From Fasciola hepatica (Eukaryota > Platyhelminthes > Trematoda > Plagiorchiida > Fasciolidae): a stretch of DNA of 64,000 nucleotides. The translations under genes and the position numbers were made by a program. The notes under the pieces were generated by a model. It searched no databases and had not been told where the DNA came from. It saw only the letters and a program-made list of their open reading frames with translations. The stretch is from assembly GCA_948099385.1 (NCBI GenBank), contig CANUEZ040000012.1, forward strand, positions 10,333,501 through 10,397,500, written 5' to 3'. Shown here piece by piece: positions 45,074 to 58,499 of this stretch (positions are counted from its first letter, which is position 1; each line of letters starts with the position of its first letter).

Positions 45074-46991
45074 CGTAACAGCATTGTCTTGTGTTCCATC
45101 CACGGGGTTATCGGTTGTTTCTTAGGTTGGCCGTACACGGAAACCATGCGCTGTGCTTGTAGTGCGATTCGGGAGCTTATGTGCAAAATGTTCGATTATT
45201 CCTGTTCTATTTAGGCACCGAGTTTCCGATTCCATTTCAAAACCCGCATGGATGCTGGTGACAGTCGGAGATGGGGCATCTATAATAAGCAGTTTAAAAC
45301 GGTTTATCGCTGTTTCTTTTAGTTGGTTGGCTCGTATTCCGGTGAAACGCATCACCGCTTTCTTACGAAGGAGTCTTGAGAAGTTGTCCACTGCTGTAGA
45401 GTACCTGCCCGCTGCTCAATCACTGGACGCTTCGAGCTGTCGGTCGGTCGTTCCAGATTGCCAATTGTGAGTGGCTTCCCGACGGGATAGTTTGGTTGAC
45501 ACCGAGGTTCCTCGCATCCTTTCGGGCTTGCGGTGCAATGCCGTTTCACATGAATAGTATTATGCCCCAACCTGTAGCCAGTCTTCAGTTCGAACAAAAT
45601 ATATGGTAAACGTTCATAGACGTTACCGCTAAAGCGTAAAACGATTTGGCAATGACCATCACTTCCAGTTGATTCCTCTTACCAAACAACCCAAGGATGT
45701 TGCCATATCTGATTATTCTTGATAGTGCTGATCCAAGTTTTGAGGTAGCTACGAAGATGGCAGTGCCATTCAGAGCAGGGTTGTGAATGGGCGTACGGTT
45801 AGTTCTCAGGTCGGCGTAAGATGTGGCCACTGCAGTCGACTGATCGGTGGTCCGGTTGGCAGGTGTGTTGTTCGTCTTTCGATTCGTTGCACCAGTTTTC
45901 TTTTCAGATACGCAGATGGCGCCGTAAGTTAAACTGAATTGCCTTGCTATACGCAGATCATTTTGTTCTTGAGTGAACGTCCGAATAGTTTGCAAATTTT
46001 GCTACCTTGTCTAAACATCAACGTATCAGTGGTTGGGACGTTTCGTGCCTTCAGAATGTAAGATGTCACTACAAACCTCGGTTGACACCACACCAAACCT
46101 TGGCAGGCTGCTAGAGTGCACCAGCCTTGTTACCTGCACATACATCACAACAGAAATCAGACGACGGATGTAGTGTCGTCATATATTTGGAAAACGCGTT
46201 TGGCTTTTGTCAACCTTATCCATGGCTCCGGCGTGACATCAAGGGTCAAATGTACATTACTACATACGGCCGTGAAACATGGCAATTAGGGGTAGTAGGA
46301 ACGCCCACTTCCAGCGTTTGAGTATCGTTGTCCCCGTCGTATTTTGACACGTCTCTGGGGCACAATCCCGTAGCGGACGCCTTCTCACGCGTCCACCATT
46401 TCGACGACCCGCTACCCATAGGCATAGACCTAGAAGCAATCGCCGCAGCCCAAACAACAGATCCTGAGGTGGAGCAGCTCATAAACAGGAGCTCCCCGCA
46501 TCTAGTGCCAGTGATCCTTCCAACTTCGGACCTAACTATTATTTGCGATGTGCCACAAGGTCGACCCCGACCACTAGTTCCTGCCAGTTTTCGCCGACAA
46601 ATTTTTATCAGCCTCCACAACTTGTCGCACCCTGGTGTGACCACCTCAGTGAAACTAGTCACCGAGCGATTCGTTTGACCTTGCGTCAAACGTGGTATAC
46701 GTCTTTGGACCCGCGCTAGTCTTCAATGCCAACCCGCTTGAATGCACTGTCATACTAGATCCGCATTGGGCACATTCTCTGAGCTGGATGCATGTTTTCA
46801 TCACGTGCACGTGGGTCTCGTAGGGCCCCTCCCACCATCCAACGGGTACGTCTACATCCTCAGGTGTGTAGATCGTTTCACTCGCTTGCCACAGGACGTA
46901 CCTACTCCACGTCCTACCTCAGTAAGCTGCGAAAGCATTTTTAACTGGTTGGGTAAGTCAGTTCGGTTGCCCTGCCATCTCAACCACTGAC
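45074..46991 (+). repeat. Array B monomer 12
   Basis: 1918 bp. cgcCgac subtype, gTttgc, aatcAgacg, cttGaatg, ccGcatt. aataaGcag near 45289 is shared with monomer 7; private tccgGttgg near 45855. Gypsy remnant about 46303-46995. Confidence 0.97.
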
Positions 46992-48909
46992 CGTAACAGC
47001 ATTGTCTTGTGTTCCATCCACGGGGTTATCGGTTGTTTCTTAGGTTGGCCGTACACGGAAACCATGCGCTGTGCTTGTAGTGCGATTCGGGAGTTTATGT
47101 GCAAAATGTTCGATTATTCCTGTTCTATTTAGGCACCGAGTTTCCGATTCCATTTCAAAACCCGCATGGATGCTGGTGACAGTCGGAGATGGGGCATCTA
47201 TAATAAACAGTTTAAAACGGTTTATCGCTGTTTCTTTTAGTTGGTTGGCTCGTATTCCGGTGAAACGCATCACCGCTTTCTTACGAAGGAGTCTTGAGAA
47301 GTTGTCCACTGCTGTAGAGTACCTGCCCGCTGCTCAATCACTGGACGCTTCGAGCTGTCGGTCGGTCGTTCCAGATTGCCAATTGTGAGTGGCTTCCCGA
47401 CGGGATAGTTTGGTTGACACCGAGGTTCCTCGCATCCTTTCGGGCTTGCGGTGCAATGCCGTTTCACATGAATAGTATTATGCCCCAACCTGTAGCCAGT
47501 CTTCAGTTCGAACAAAATATATGGTAAACGTTCATAGACGTTACCGCTAAAGCGTAAAACGATTTGGCAATGACCATCACTTCCAGTTCATTCCTCTTAC
47601 CAAACAACCCAAGGATGTTGCCATATCTGATTATTCTTGATAGTGCTGATCCAAGTTTTGAGGTAGCTACGAAGATGGCAGTGCCATTCAGAGCAGGGTT
47701 GTGAATGGGCGTACGGTTAGTTCTCAGGTCGGCGTAAGATGTGGCCACTGCAGTCGACTGATCGGTGGTCCGCTTGGCAGGTGTGTTGTTCGTCTTTCGA
47801 TTCGTTGCACCAGTTTTCTTTTCAGATACGCAGACGGCGCCGTAAGTTAAACTGAATTGCCTTGCTATACGCAGATCATTTTGTTCTTGAGTGAACGTCC
47901 GAATAGCTTACAAATTTTGCTACCTTGTCTAAACATCAACGTATCAGTGGTTGGGACGTTTCGTGCCTTCAGAATGTAAGATGTCACTACAAACCTCGGT
48001 TGACACCACACCAAACCTTGGCAGGCTGCTAGAGTGCACCAGCCTTGTTACCTGCACATACATCACAACAGAAATCCGACGACGGATGTAGTGTCGTCAT
48101 ATATTTGGAAAACGCGTTTGGCTTTTGTCAACCTTATCCATGGCTCCGGCGTGACATCAAGGGTCAAATGTACATTACTACATACGGCCGTGAAACATGG
48201 CAATTAGGGGTAGTAGGAACGCCCACTTCCAGCGTTTGAGTATCGTTGTCCCCGTCGTATTTTGACACGTCTCTGGGGCACAATCCCGTAGCGGACGCCT
48301 TCTCACGCGTCCACCATTTCGACGACCCGCTACCCATAGGCATAGACCTAGAAGCAATCGCCGCAGCCCAAACAACAGATCCTGAGGTGGAGCAGCTCAT
48401 AAACAGGAGCTCCCCGCATCTAGTGCCAGTGATCCTTCCAACTTCGGACCTAACTATTATTTGCGATGTGCCACAAGGTCGACCCCGACCACTAGTTCCT
48501 GCCAGTTTTCGCCGACAAATTTTTATCAGCCTCCACAACTTGTCGCACCCTGGTGTGACCACCTCAGTGAAACTAGTCACCGAGCGATTCGTTTGACCTT
48601 GCGTCAAACGTGGTATACGTCTTTGGACCCGCGCTAGTCTTCAATGCCAACCCGCTTGAATGCACTGTCATACTAGATCCGCATTGGGCACATTCTCTGA
48701 GCTGGATGCATGTTTTCATCACGTGCACGTGGGTCTCGTAGGGCCCCTCCCACCATCCAACGGGTACGTCTACATCCTCAGGTGTGTAGATCGTTTCACT
48801 CGCTTGCCACAGGACGTACCTACTCCACGTCCTACCTCAGTAAGCTGCGAAAGCATTTTTAACTGGTTGGGTAAGTCAGTTCGGTTGCCCTGCCATCTCA
48901 ACCACTGAC
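46992..48909 (+). repeat. Array B monomer 13
   Basis: 1918 bp. cgcCgac subtype, gagTttatg, cagttCatt, cagaCggcg, gcttAc, aatcCgacg, cttGaatg, ccGcatt. Gypsy remnant about 48221-48913. Confidence 0.97.
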
Positions 48910-50827
48910 CGTAACAGCATTGTCTTGTGTTCCATCCACGGGGTTATCGGTTGTTTCTTAGGTTGGCCGTACACGGAAACCATGCGCTGTGCTTGTAGTG
49001 CGATTCGGGAGCTTATGTGCAAAATGTTCGATTATTCCTGTTCTATTTAGGCACCGAGTTTCCGATTCCATTTCAAAACCCGCATGGATGCTGGTGACAG
49101 TCGGAGATGGGGCATCTATAATAAACAGTTTAAAACGGTTTATCGCTGTTTCTTTTAGTTGGTTGGCTCGTATTCCGGTGAAACGCATCACCGCTTTCTT
49201 ACGAAGGAGTCTTGAGAAGTTGTCCACTGCTGTAGAGTACCTGCCCGCTGCTCAATCACTGGACGCTTCGAGCTGTCGGTCGGTCGTTCCAGATTGCCAA
49301 TTGTGAGTGGCTTCCCGACGGGATAGTTTGGTTGACACCGAGGTTCCTCGCATCCTTTCGGGCTTGCGGTGCAATGCCGTTTCACATGAATAGTATTATG
49401 CCCCAACCTGTAGCCAGTCTTCAGTTCGAACAAAATATATGGTAAACGTTCATAGACGTTACCGCTAAAGCGTAAAACGATTTGGCAATGACCATCACTT
49501 CCAGTTGATTCCTCTTACCAAACAACCCAAGGATGTTGCCATATCTGATTATTCTTGATAGTGCTGATCCAAGTTTTGAGGTAGCTACGAAGATGGCAGT
49601 GCCATTCAGAGCAGGGTTGTGAATGGGCGTACGGTTAGTTCTCAGGTCGGCGTAAGATGTGGCCACTGCAGTCGACTGATCGGTGGTCCGCTTGGCAGGT
49701 GTGTTGTTCGTCTTTCGATTCGTTGCACCAGTTTTCTTTTCAGATACGCAGACGGCGCCGTAAGTTAAACTGAATTGCCTTGCTATACGCAGATCATTTT
49801 GTTCTTGAGTGAACGTCCGAATAGCTTACAAATTTTGCTACCTTGTCTAAACATCAACGTATCAGTGGTTGGGACGTTTCGTGCCTTCAGAATGTAAGAT
49901 GTCACTACAAACCTCGGTTGACACCACACCAAACCTTGGCAGGCTGCTAGAGTGCACCAGCCTTGTTACCTGCACATACATCACAACAGAAATCCGACGA
50001 CGGATGTAGTGTCGTCATATATTTGGAAAACGCGTTTGGCTTTTGTCAACCTTATCCATGGCTCCGGCGTGACATCAAGGGTCAAATGTACATTACTACA
50101 TACGGCCGTGAAACATGGCAATTAGGGGTAGTAGGAACGCCCACTTCCAGCGTTTGAGTATCGTTGTCCCCGTCGTATTTTGACACGTCTCTGGGGCACA
50201 ATCCCGTAGCGGACGCCTTCTCACGCGTCCACCATTTCGACGACCCGCTACCCATAGGCATAGACCTAGAAGCAATCGCCGCAGCCCAAACAACAGATCC
50301 TGAGGTGGAGCAGCTCATAAACAGGAGCTCCCCGCATCTAGTGCCAGTGATCCTTCCAACTTCGGACCTAACTATTATTTGCGATGTGCCACAAGGTCGA
50401 CCCCGACCACTAGTTCCTGCCAGTTTTCGCCGACAAATTTTTATCAGCCTCCACAACTTGTCGCACCCTGGTGTGACCACCTCAGTGAAACTAGTCACCG
50501 AGCGATTCGTTTGACCTTGCGTCAAACGTGGTATACGTCTTTGGACCCGCGCTAGTCTTCAATGCCAACCCGCTTGAATGCACTGTCATACTAGATCCGC
50601 ATTGGGCACATTCTCTGAGCTGGATGCATGTTTTCATCACGTGCACGTGGGTCTCGTAGGGCCCCTCCCACCATCCAACGGGTACGTCTACATCCTCAGG
50701 TGTGTAGATCGTTTCACTCGCTTGCCACAGGACGTACCTACTCCACGTCCTACCTCAGTAAGCTGCGAAAGCATTTTTAACTGGTTGGGTAAGTCAGTTC
50801 GGTTGCCCTGCCATCTCAACCACTGAC
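48910..50827 (+). repeat. Array B monomer 14
   Basis: 1918 bp. cgcCgac subtype, gagCttatg, cagttGatt, cagaCggcg, gcttAc, aatcCgacg, cttGaatg, ccGcatt. Gypsy remnant about 50139-50831. Confidence 0.97.
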
Positions 50828-52745
50828 CGTAACAGCATTGTCTTGTGTTCCATCCACGGGGTTATCGGTTGTTTCTTAGGTTGGCCGTACACGGAAACCA
50901 TGCGCTGTGCTTGTAGTGCGATTCGGGAGCTTATGTGCAAAATGTTCGATTATTCCTGTTCTATTTAGGCACCGAGTTTCCGATTCCATTTCAAAACCCG
51001 CATGGATGCTGGTGACAGTCGGAGATGGGGCATCTATAATAAACAGTTTAAAACGGTTTATCGCTGTTTCTTTTAGTTGGTTGGCTCGTATTCCGGTGAA
51101 ACGCATCACCGCTTTCTTACGAAGGAGTCTTGAGAAGTTGTCCACTGCTGTAGAGTACCTGCCCGCTGCTCAATCACTGGACGCTTCGAGCTGTCGGTCG
51201 GTCGTTCCAGATTGCCAATTGTGAGTGGCTTCCCGACGGGATAGTTTGGTTGACACCGAGGTTCCTCGCATCCTTTCGGGCTTGCGGTGCAATGCCGTTT
51301 CACATGAATAGTATTATGCCCCAACCTGTAGCCAGTCTTCAGTTCGAACAAAATATATGGTAAACGTTCATAGACGTTACCGCTAAAGCGTAAAACGATT
51401 TGGCAATGACCATCACTTCCAGTTGATTCCTCTTACCAAACAACCCAAGGATGTTGCCATATCTGATTATTCTTGATAGTGCTGATCCAAGTTTTGAGGT
51501 AGCTACGAAGATGGCAGTGCCATTCAGAGCAGGGTTGTGAATGGGCGTACGGTTAGTTCTCAGGTCGGCGTAAGATGTGGCCACTGCAGTCGACTGATCG
51601 GTGGTCCGCTTGGCAGGTGTGTTGTTCGTCTTTCGATTCGTTGCACCAGTTTTCTTTTCAGATACGCAGACGGCGCCGTAAGTTAAACTGAATTGCCTTG
51701 CTATACGCAGATCATTTTGTTCTTGAGTGAACGTCCGAATAGCTTACAAATTTTGCTACCTTGTCTAAACATCAACGTATCAGTGGTTGGGACGTTTCGT
51801 GCCTTCAGAATGTAAGATGTCACTACAAACCTCGGTTGACACCACACCAAACCTTGGCAGGCTGCTAGAGTGCACCAGCCTTGTTACCTGCACATACATC
51901 ACAACAGAAATCCGACGACGGATGTAGTGTCGTCATATATTTGGAAAACGCGTTTGGCTTTTGTCAACCTTATCCATGGCTCCGGCGTGACATCAAGGGT
52001 CAAATGTACATTACTACATACGGCCGTGAAACATGGCAATTAGGGGTAGTAGGAACGCCCACTTCCAGCGTTTGAGTATCGTTGTCCCCGTCGTATTTTG
52101 ACACGTCTCTGGGGCACAATCCCGTAGCGGACGCCTTCTCACGCGTCCACCATTTCGACGACCCGCTACCCATAGGCATAGACCTAGAAGCAATCGCCGC
52201 AGCCCAAACAACAGATCCTGAGGTGGAGCAGCTCATAAACAGGAGCTCCCCGCATCTAGTGCCAGTGATCCTTCCAACTTCGGACCTAACTATTATTTGC
52301 GATGTGCCACAAGGTCGACCCCGACCACTAGTTCCTGCCAGTTTTCGCCGACAAATTTTTATCAGCCTCCACAACTTGTCGCACCCTGGTGTGACCACCT
52401 CAGTGAAACTAGTCACCGAGCGATTCGTTTGACCTTGCGTCAAACGTGGTATACGTCTTTGGACCCGCGCTAGTCTTCAATGCCAACCCGCTTAAACGCA
52501 CTGTCATACTAGATCCACATTGGGCACATTCTCTGAGCTGGATGCATGTTTTCATCACGTGCACGTGGGTCTCGTAGGGCCCCTCCCACCATCCAACGGG
52601 TACGTCTACATCCTCAGGTGTGTAGATCGTTTCACTCGCTTGCCACAGGACGTACCTACTCCACGTCCTACCTCAGTAAGCTGCGAAAGCATTTTTAACT
52701 GGTTGGGTAAGTCAGTTCGGTTGCCCTGCCATCTCAACCACTGAC
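50828..52745 (+). repeat. Array B monomer 15 (tail like monomers 5 and 6)
   Basis: 1918 bp. Same states as monomer 14 up to and including the cgcCgac subtype, then cttAaaCg with ccAcatt (52492-52519), the combination otherwise found only in monomers 5 and 6. Gypsy remnant about 52057-52749. Confidence 0.97.
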
Positions 52746-54663
52746 CGTAACAGCATTGTCTTGTGTTCCATCCACGGGGTTATCGGTTGTTTCTTAGGTT
52801 GGCCGTACACGGAAACCATGCGCTGTGCTTGTAGTGCGATTCGGGAGTTTATGTGCAAAATGTTCGATTATTCCTGTTCTATTTAGGCACCGAGTTTCCG
52901 ATTCCATTTCAAAACCCGCATGGATGCTGGTGACAGTCGGAGATGGGGCATCTATAATAAACAGTTTAAAACGGTTTATCGCTGTTTCTTTTAGTTGGTT
53001 GGCTCGTATTCCGGTGAAACGCATCACCGCTTTCTTACGAAGGAGTCTTGAGAAGTTGTCCACTGCTGTAGAGTACCTGCCCGCTGCTCAATCACTGGAC
53101 GCTTCGAGCTGTCGGTCGGTCGTTCCAGATTGCCAATTGTGAGTGGCTTCCCGACGGGATAGTTTGGTTGACACCGAGGTTCCTCGCATCCTTTCGGGCT
53201 TGCGGTGCAATGCCGTTTCACATGAATAGTATTATGCCCCAACCTGTAGCCAGTCTTCAGTTCGAACAAAATATATGGTAAACGTTCATAGACGTTACCG
53301 CTAAAGCGTAAAACGATTTGGCAATGACCATCACTTCCAGTTCATTCCTCTTACCAAACAACCCAAGGATGTTGCCATATCTGATTATTCTTGATAGTGC
53401 TGATCCAAGTTTTGAGGTAGCTACGAAGATGGCAGTGCCATTCAGAGCAGGGTTGTGAATGGGCGTACGGTTAGTTCTCAGGTCGGCGTAAGATGTGGCC
53501 ACTGCAGTCGACTGATCGGTGGTCCGCTTGGCAGGTGTGTTGTTCGTCTTTCGATTCGTTGCACCAGTTTTCTTTTCAGATACGCAGACGGCGCCGTAAG
53601 TTAAACTGAATTGCCTTGCTATACGCAGATCATTTTGTTCTTGAGTGAACGTCCGAATAGCTTACAAATTTTGCTACCTTGTCTAAACATCAACGTATCA
53701 GTGGTTGGGACGTTTCGTGCCTTCAGAATGTAAGATGTCACTACAAACCTCGGTTGACACCACACCAAACCTTGGCAGGCTGCTAGAGTGCACCAGCCTT
53801 GTTACCTGCACATACATCACAACAGAAATCCGACGACGGATGTAGTGTCGTCATATATTTGGAAAACGCGTTTGGCTTTTGTCAACCTTATCCATGGCTC
53901 CGGCGTGACATCAAGGGTCAAATGTACATTACTACATACGGCCGTGAAACATGGCAATTAGGGGTAGTAGGAACGCCCACTTCCAGCGTTTGAGTATCGT
54001 TGTCCCCGTCGTATTTTGACACGTCTCTGGGGCACAATCCCGTAGCGGACGCCTTCTCACGCGTCCACCATTTCGACGACCCGCTACCCATAGGCATAGA
54101 CCTAGAAGCAATCGCCGCAGCCCAAACAACAGATCCTGAGGTGGAGCAGCTCATAAACAGGAGCTCCCCGCATCTAGTGCCAGTGATCCTTCCAACTTCG
54201 GACCTAACTATTATTTGCGATGTGCCACAAGGTCGACCCCGACCACTAGTTCCTGCCAGTTTTCGCCGACAAATTTTTATCAGCCTCCACAACTTGTCGC
54301 ACCCTGGTGTGACCACCTCAGTGAAACTAGTCACCGAGCGATTCGTTTGACCTTGCGTCAAACGTGGTATACGTCTTTGGACCCGCGCTAGTCTTCAATG
54401 CCAACCCGCTTGAATGCACTGTCATACTAGATCCGCATTGGGCACATTCTCTGAGCTGGATGCATGTTTTCATCACGTGCACGTGGGTCTCGTAGGGCCC
54501 CTCCCACCATCCAACGGGTACGTCTACATCCTCAGGTGTGTAGATCGTTTCACTCGCTTGCCACAGGACGTACCTACTCCACGTCCTACCTCAGTAAGCT
54601 GCGAAAGCATTTTTAACTGGTTGGGTAAGTCAGTTCGGTTGCCCTGCCATCTCAACCACTGAC
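52746..54663 (+). repeat. Array B monomer 16
   Basis: 1918 bp. cgcCgac subtype, gagTttatg, cagttCatt, cagaCggcg, gcttAc, aatcCgacg, cttGaatg, ccGcatt. Gypsy remnant about 53975-54667. Confidence 0.97.
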
Positions 54664-56581
54664 CGTAACAGCATTGTCTTGTGTTCCATCCACGGGGTTA
54701 TCGGTTGTTTCTTAGGTTGGCCGTACACGGAAACCATGCGCTGTGCTTGTAGTGCGATTCGGGAGCTTATGTGCAAAATGTTCGATTATTCCTGTTCTAT
54801 TTAGGCACCGAGTTTCCGATTCCATTTCAAAACCCGCATGGATGCTGGTGACAGTCGGAGATGGGGCATCTATAATAAACAGTTTAAAACGGTTTATCGC
54901 TGTTTCTTTTAGTTGGTTGGCTCGTATTCCGGTGAAACGCATCACCGCTTTCTTACGAAGGAGTCTTGAGAAGTTGTCCACTGCTGTAGAGTACCTGCCC
55001 GCTGCTCAATCACTGGACGCTTCGAGCTGTCGGTCGGTCGTTCCAGATTGCCAATTGTGAGTGGCTTCCCGACGGGATAGTTTGGTTGACACCGAGGTTC
55101 CTCGCATCCTTTCGGGCTTGCGGTGCAATGCCGTTTCACATGAATAGTATTATGCCCCAACCTGTAGCCAGTCTTCAGTTCGAACAAAATATATGGTAAA
55201 CGTTCATAGACGTTACCGCTAAAGCGTAAAACGATTTGGCAATGACCATCACTTCCAGTTGATTCCTCTTACCAAACAACCCAAGGATGTTGCCATATCT
55301 GATTATTCTTGATAGTGCTGATCCAAGTTTTGAGGTAGCTACGAAGATGGCAGTGCCATTCAGAGCAGGGTTGTGAATGGGCGTACGGTTAGTTCTCAGG
55401 TCGGCGTAAGATGTGGCCACTGCAGTCGACTGATCGGTGGTCCGCTTGGCAGGTGTGTTGTTCGTCTTTCGATTCGTTGCACCAGTTTTCTTTTCAAATA
55501 CGCAGATGGCGCCGTAAGTTAAACTGAATTGCCTTGCTATACGCAGATCATTTTGTTCTTGAGTGAACGTCCGAATAGCTTACAAATTTTGCTACCTTGT
55601 CTAAACATCAACGTATCAGTGGTTGGGACGTTTCGTGCCTTCAGAATGTAAGATGTCACTACAAACCTCGGTTGACACCACACCAAACCTTGGCAGGCTG
55701 CTAGAGTGCACCAGCCTTGTTACCTGCACATACATCACAACAGAAATCAGACGACGGATGTAGTGTCGTCATATATTTGGAAAACGCGTTTGGCTTTTGT
55801 CAACCTTATCCATGGCTCCGGCGTGACATCAAGGGTCAAATGTACATTACTACATACGGCCGTGAAACATGGCAATTAGGGGTAGTAGGAACGCCCACTT
55901 CCAGCGTTTGAGTATCGTTGTCCCCGTCGTATTTTGACACGTCTCTGGGGCACAATCCCGTAGCGGACGCCTTCTCACGCGTCCACCATTTCGACGACCC
56001 GCTACCCATAGGCATAGACCTAGAAGCAATCGCCGCAGCCCAAACAACAGATCCTGAGGTGGAGCAGCTCATAAACAGGAGCTCCCCGCATCTAGTGCCA
56101 GTGATCCTTCCAACTTCGGACCTAACTATTATTTGCGATGTGCCACAAGGTCGACCCCGACCACTAGTTCCTGCCAGTTTTCGCCGACAAATTTTTATCA
56201 GCCTCCACAACTTGTCGCACCCTGGTGTGACCACCTCAGTGAAACTAGTCACCGAGCGATTCGTTTGACCTTGCGTCAAACGTGGTATACGTCTTTGGAC
56301 CCGCGCTAGTCTTCAATGCCAACCCGCTTGAATGCACTGTCATACTAGATCCGCATTGGGCACATTCTCTGAGCTGGATGCATGTTTTCATCACGTGCAC
56401 GTGGGTCTCGTAGGGCCCCTCCCACCATCCAACGGGTACGTCTACATCCTCAGGTGTGTAGATCGTTTCACTCGCTTGCCACAGGACGTACCTACTCCAC
56501 GTCCTACCTCAGTAAGCTGCGAAAGCATTTTTAACTGGTTGGGTAAGTCAGTTCGGTTGCCCTGCCATCTCAACCACTGAC
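54664..56581 (+). repeat. Array B monomer 17
   Basis: 1918 bp. cgcCgac subtype, gagCttatg, cagttGatt, ttttcAaatacg with cagaTggcg (shared with monomer 19), gcttAc, aatcAgacg. Gypsy remnant about 55893-56585. Confidence 0.97.
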
Positions 56582-58499
56582 CGTAACAGCATTGTCTTGT
56601 GTTCCATCCACGGGGTTATCGGTTGTTTCTTAGGTTGGCCGTACACGGAAACCATGCGCTGTGCTTGTAGTGCGATTCGGGAGTTTATGTGCAAAATGTT
56701 CGATTATTCCTGTTCTATTTAGGCACCGAGTTTCCGATTCCATTTCAAAACCCGCATGGATGCTGGTGACAGTCGGAGATGGGGCATCTATAATAAACAG
56801 TTTAAAACGGTTTATCGCTGTTTCTTTTAGTTGGTTGGCTCGTATTCCGGTGAAACGCATCACCGCTTTCTTACGAAGGAGTCTTGAGAAGTTGTCCACT
56901 GCTGTAGAGTACCTGCCCGCTGCTCAATCACTGGACGCTTCGAGCTGTCGGTCGGTCGTTCCAGATTGCCAATTGTGAGTGGCTTCCCGACGGGATAGTT
57001 TGGTTGACACCGAGGTTCCTCGCATCCTTTCGGGCTTGCGGTGCAATGCCGTTTCACATGAATAGTATTATGCCCCAACCTGTAGCCAGTCTTCAGTTCG
57101 AACAAAATATATGGTAAACGTTCATAGACGTTACCGCTAAGGCGTAAAACGATTTGGCAATGACCATCACTTCCAGTTCATTCCTCTTACCAAACAACCC
57201 AAGGATGTTGCCATATCTGATTATTCTTGATAGTGCTGATCCAAGTTTTGAGGTAGCTACGAAGATGGCAGTGCCATTCAGAGCAGGGTTGTGAATGGGC
57301 GTACGGTTAGTTCTCAGGTCGGCGTAAGATGTGGCCACTGCAGTCGACTGATCGGTGGTCCGCTTGGCAGGTGTGTTGTTCGTCTTTCGATTCGTTGCAC
57401 CAGTTTTCTTTTCAGATACGCAGACGGCGCCGTAAGTTAAACTGAATTGCCTTGCTATACGCAGATCATTTTGTTCTTGAGTGAACGTCCGAATAGCTTA
57501 CAAATTTTGCTACCTTGTCTAAACATCAACGTATCAGTGGTTGGAACGTTTCGTGCCTTCAGAATGTAAGATGTCACTACAAACCTCGGTTGACACCACA
57601 CCAAACCTTGGCAGGCTGCTAGAGTGCACCAGCCTTGTTACCTGCACATACATCACAACAGAAATCAGACGACGGATGTAGTGTCGTCATATATTTGGAA
57701 AACGCGTTTGGCTTTTGTCAACCTTATCCATGGCTCCGGCGTGACATCAAGGGTCAAATGTACATTACTACATACGGCCGTGAAACATGGCAATTAGGGG
57801 TAGTAGGAACGCCCACTTCCAGCGTTTGAGTATCGTTGTCCCCGTCGTATTTTGACACGTCTCTGGGGCACAATCCCGTAGCGGATGCCTTCTCACGCGT
57901 CCACCATTTCGACGACCCGCTACCCATAGGCATAGACCTAGAAGCAATCGCCGCAGCCCAAACAACAGATCCTGAGGTGGAGCAGCTCATAAACAGGAGC
58001 TCCCCGCATCTAGTGCCAGTGATCCTTCCAACTTCGGACCTAACTATTATTTGCGATGTGCCACAAGGTCGACCCCGACCACTAGTTCCTGCCAGTTTTC
58101 GCCGACAAATTTTTATCAGCCTCCACAACTTGTCGCACCCTGGTGTGACCACCTCAGTGAAACTAGTCACCGAGCGATTCGTTTGACCTTGCGTCAAACG
58201 TGGTATACGTCTTTGGACCCGCGCTAGTCTTCAATGCCAACCCGCTTGAATGCACTGTCATACTAGATCCGCATTGGGCACATTCTCTGAGCTGGATGCA
58301 TGTTTTCATCACGTGCACGTGGGTCTCGTAGGGCCCCTCCCACCATCCAACGGGTACGTCTACATCCTCAGGTGTGTAGATCGTTTCACTCGCTTGCCAC
58401 AGGACGTACCTACTCCACGTCCTACCTCAGTAAGCTGCGAAAGCATTTTTAACTGGTTGGGTAAGTCAGTTCGGTTGCCCTGCCATCTCAACCACTGAC
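56582..58499 (+). repeat. Array B monomer 18
   Basis: 1918 bp. cgcCgac subtype, gagTttatg, ctaaGgcg (shared with monomer 21), cagttCatt, cagaCggcg, gcttAc, aatcAgacg. Private ttggAacg (about 57545) and gcggaTgcc (about 57886). Gypsy remnant about 57811-58503. Confidence 0.97.
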
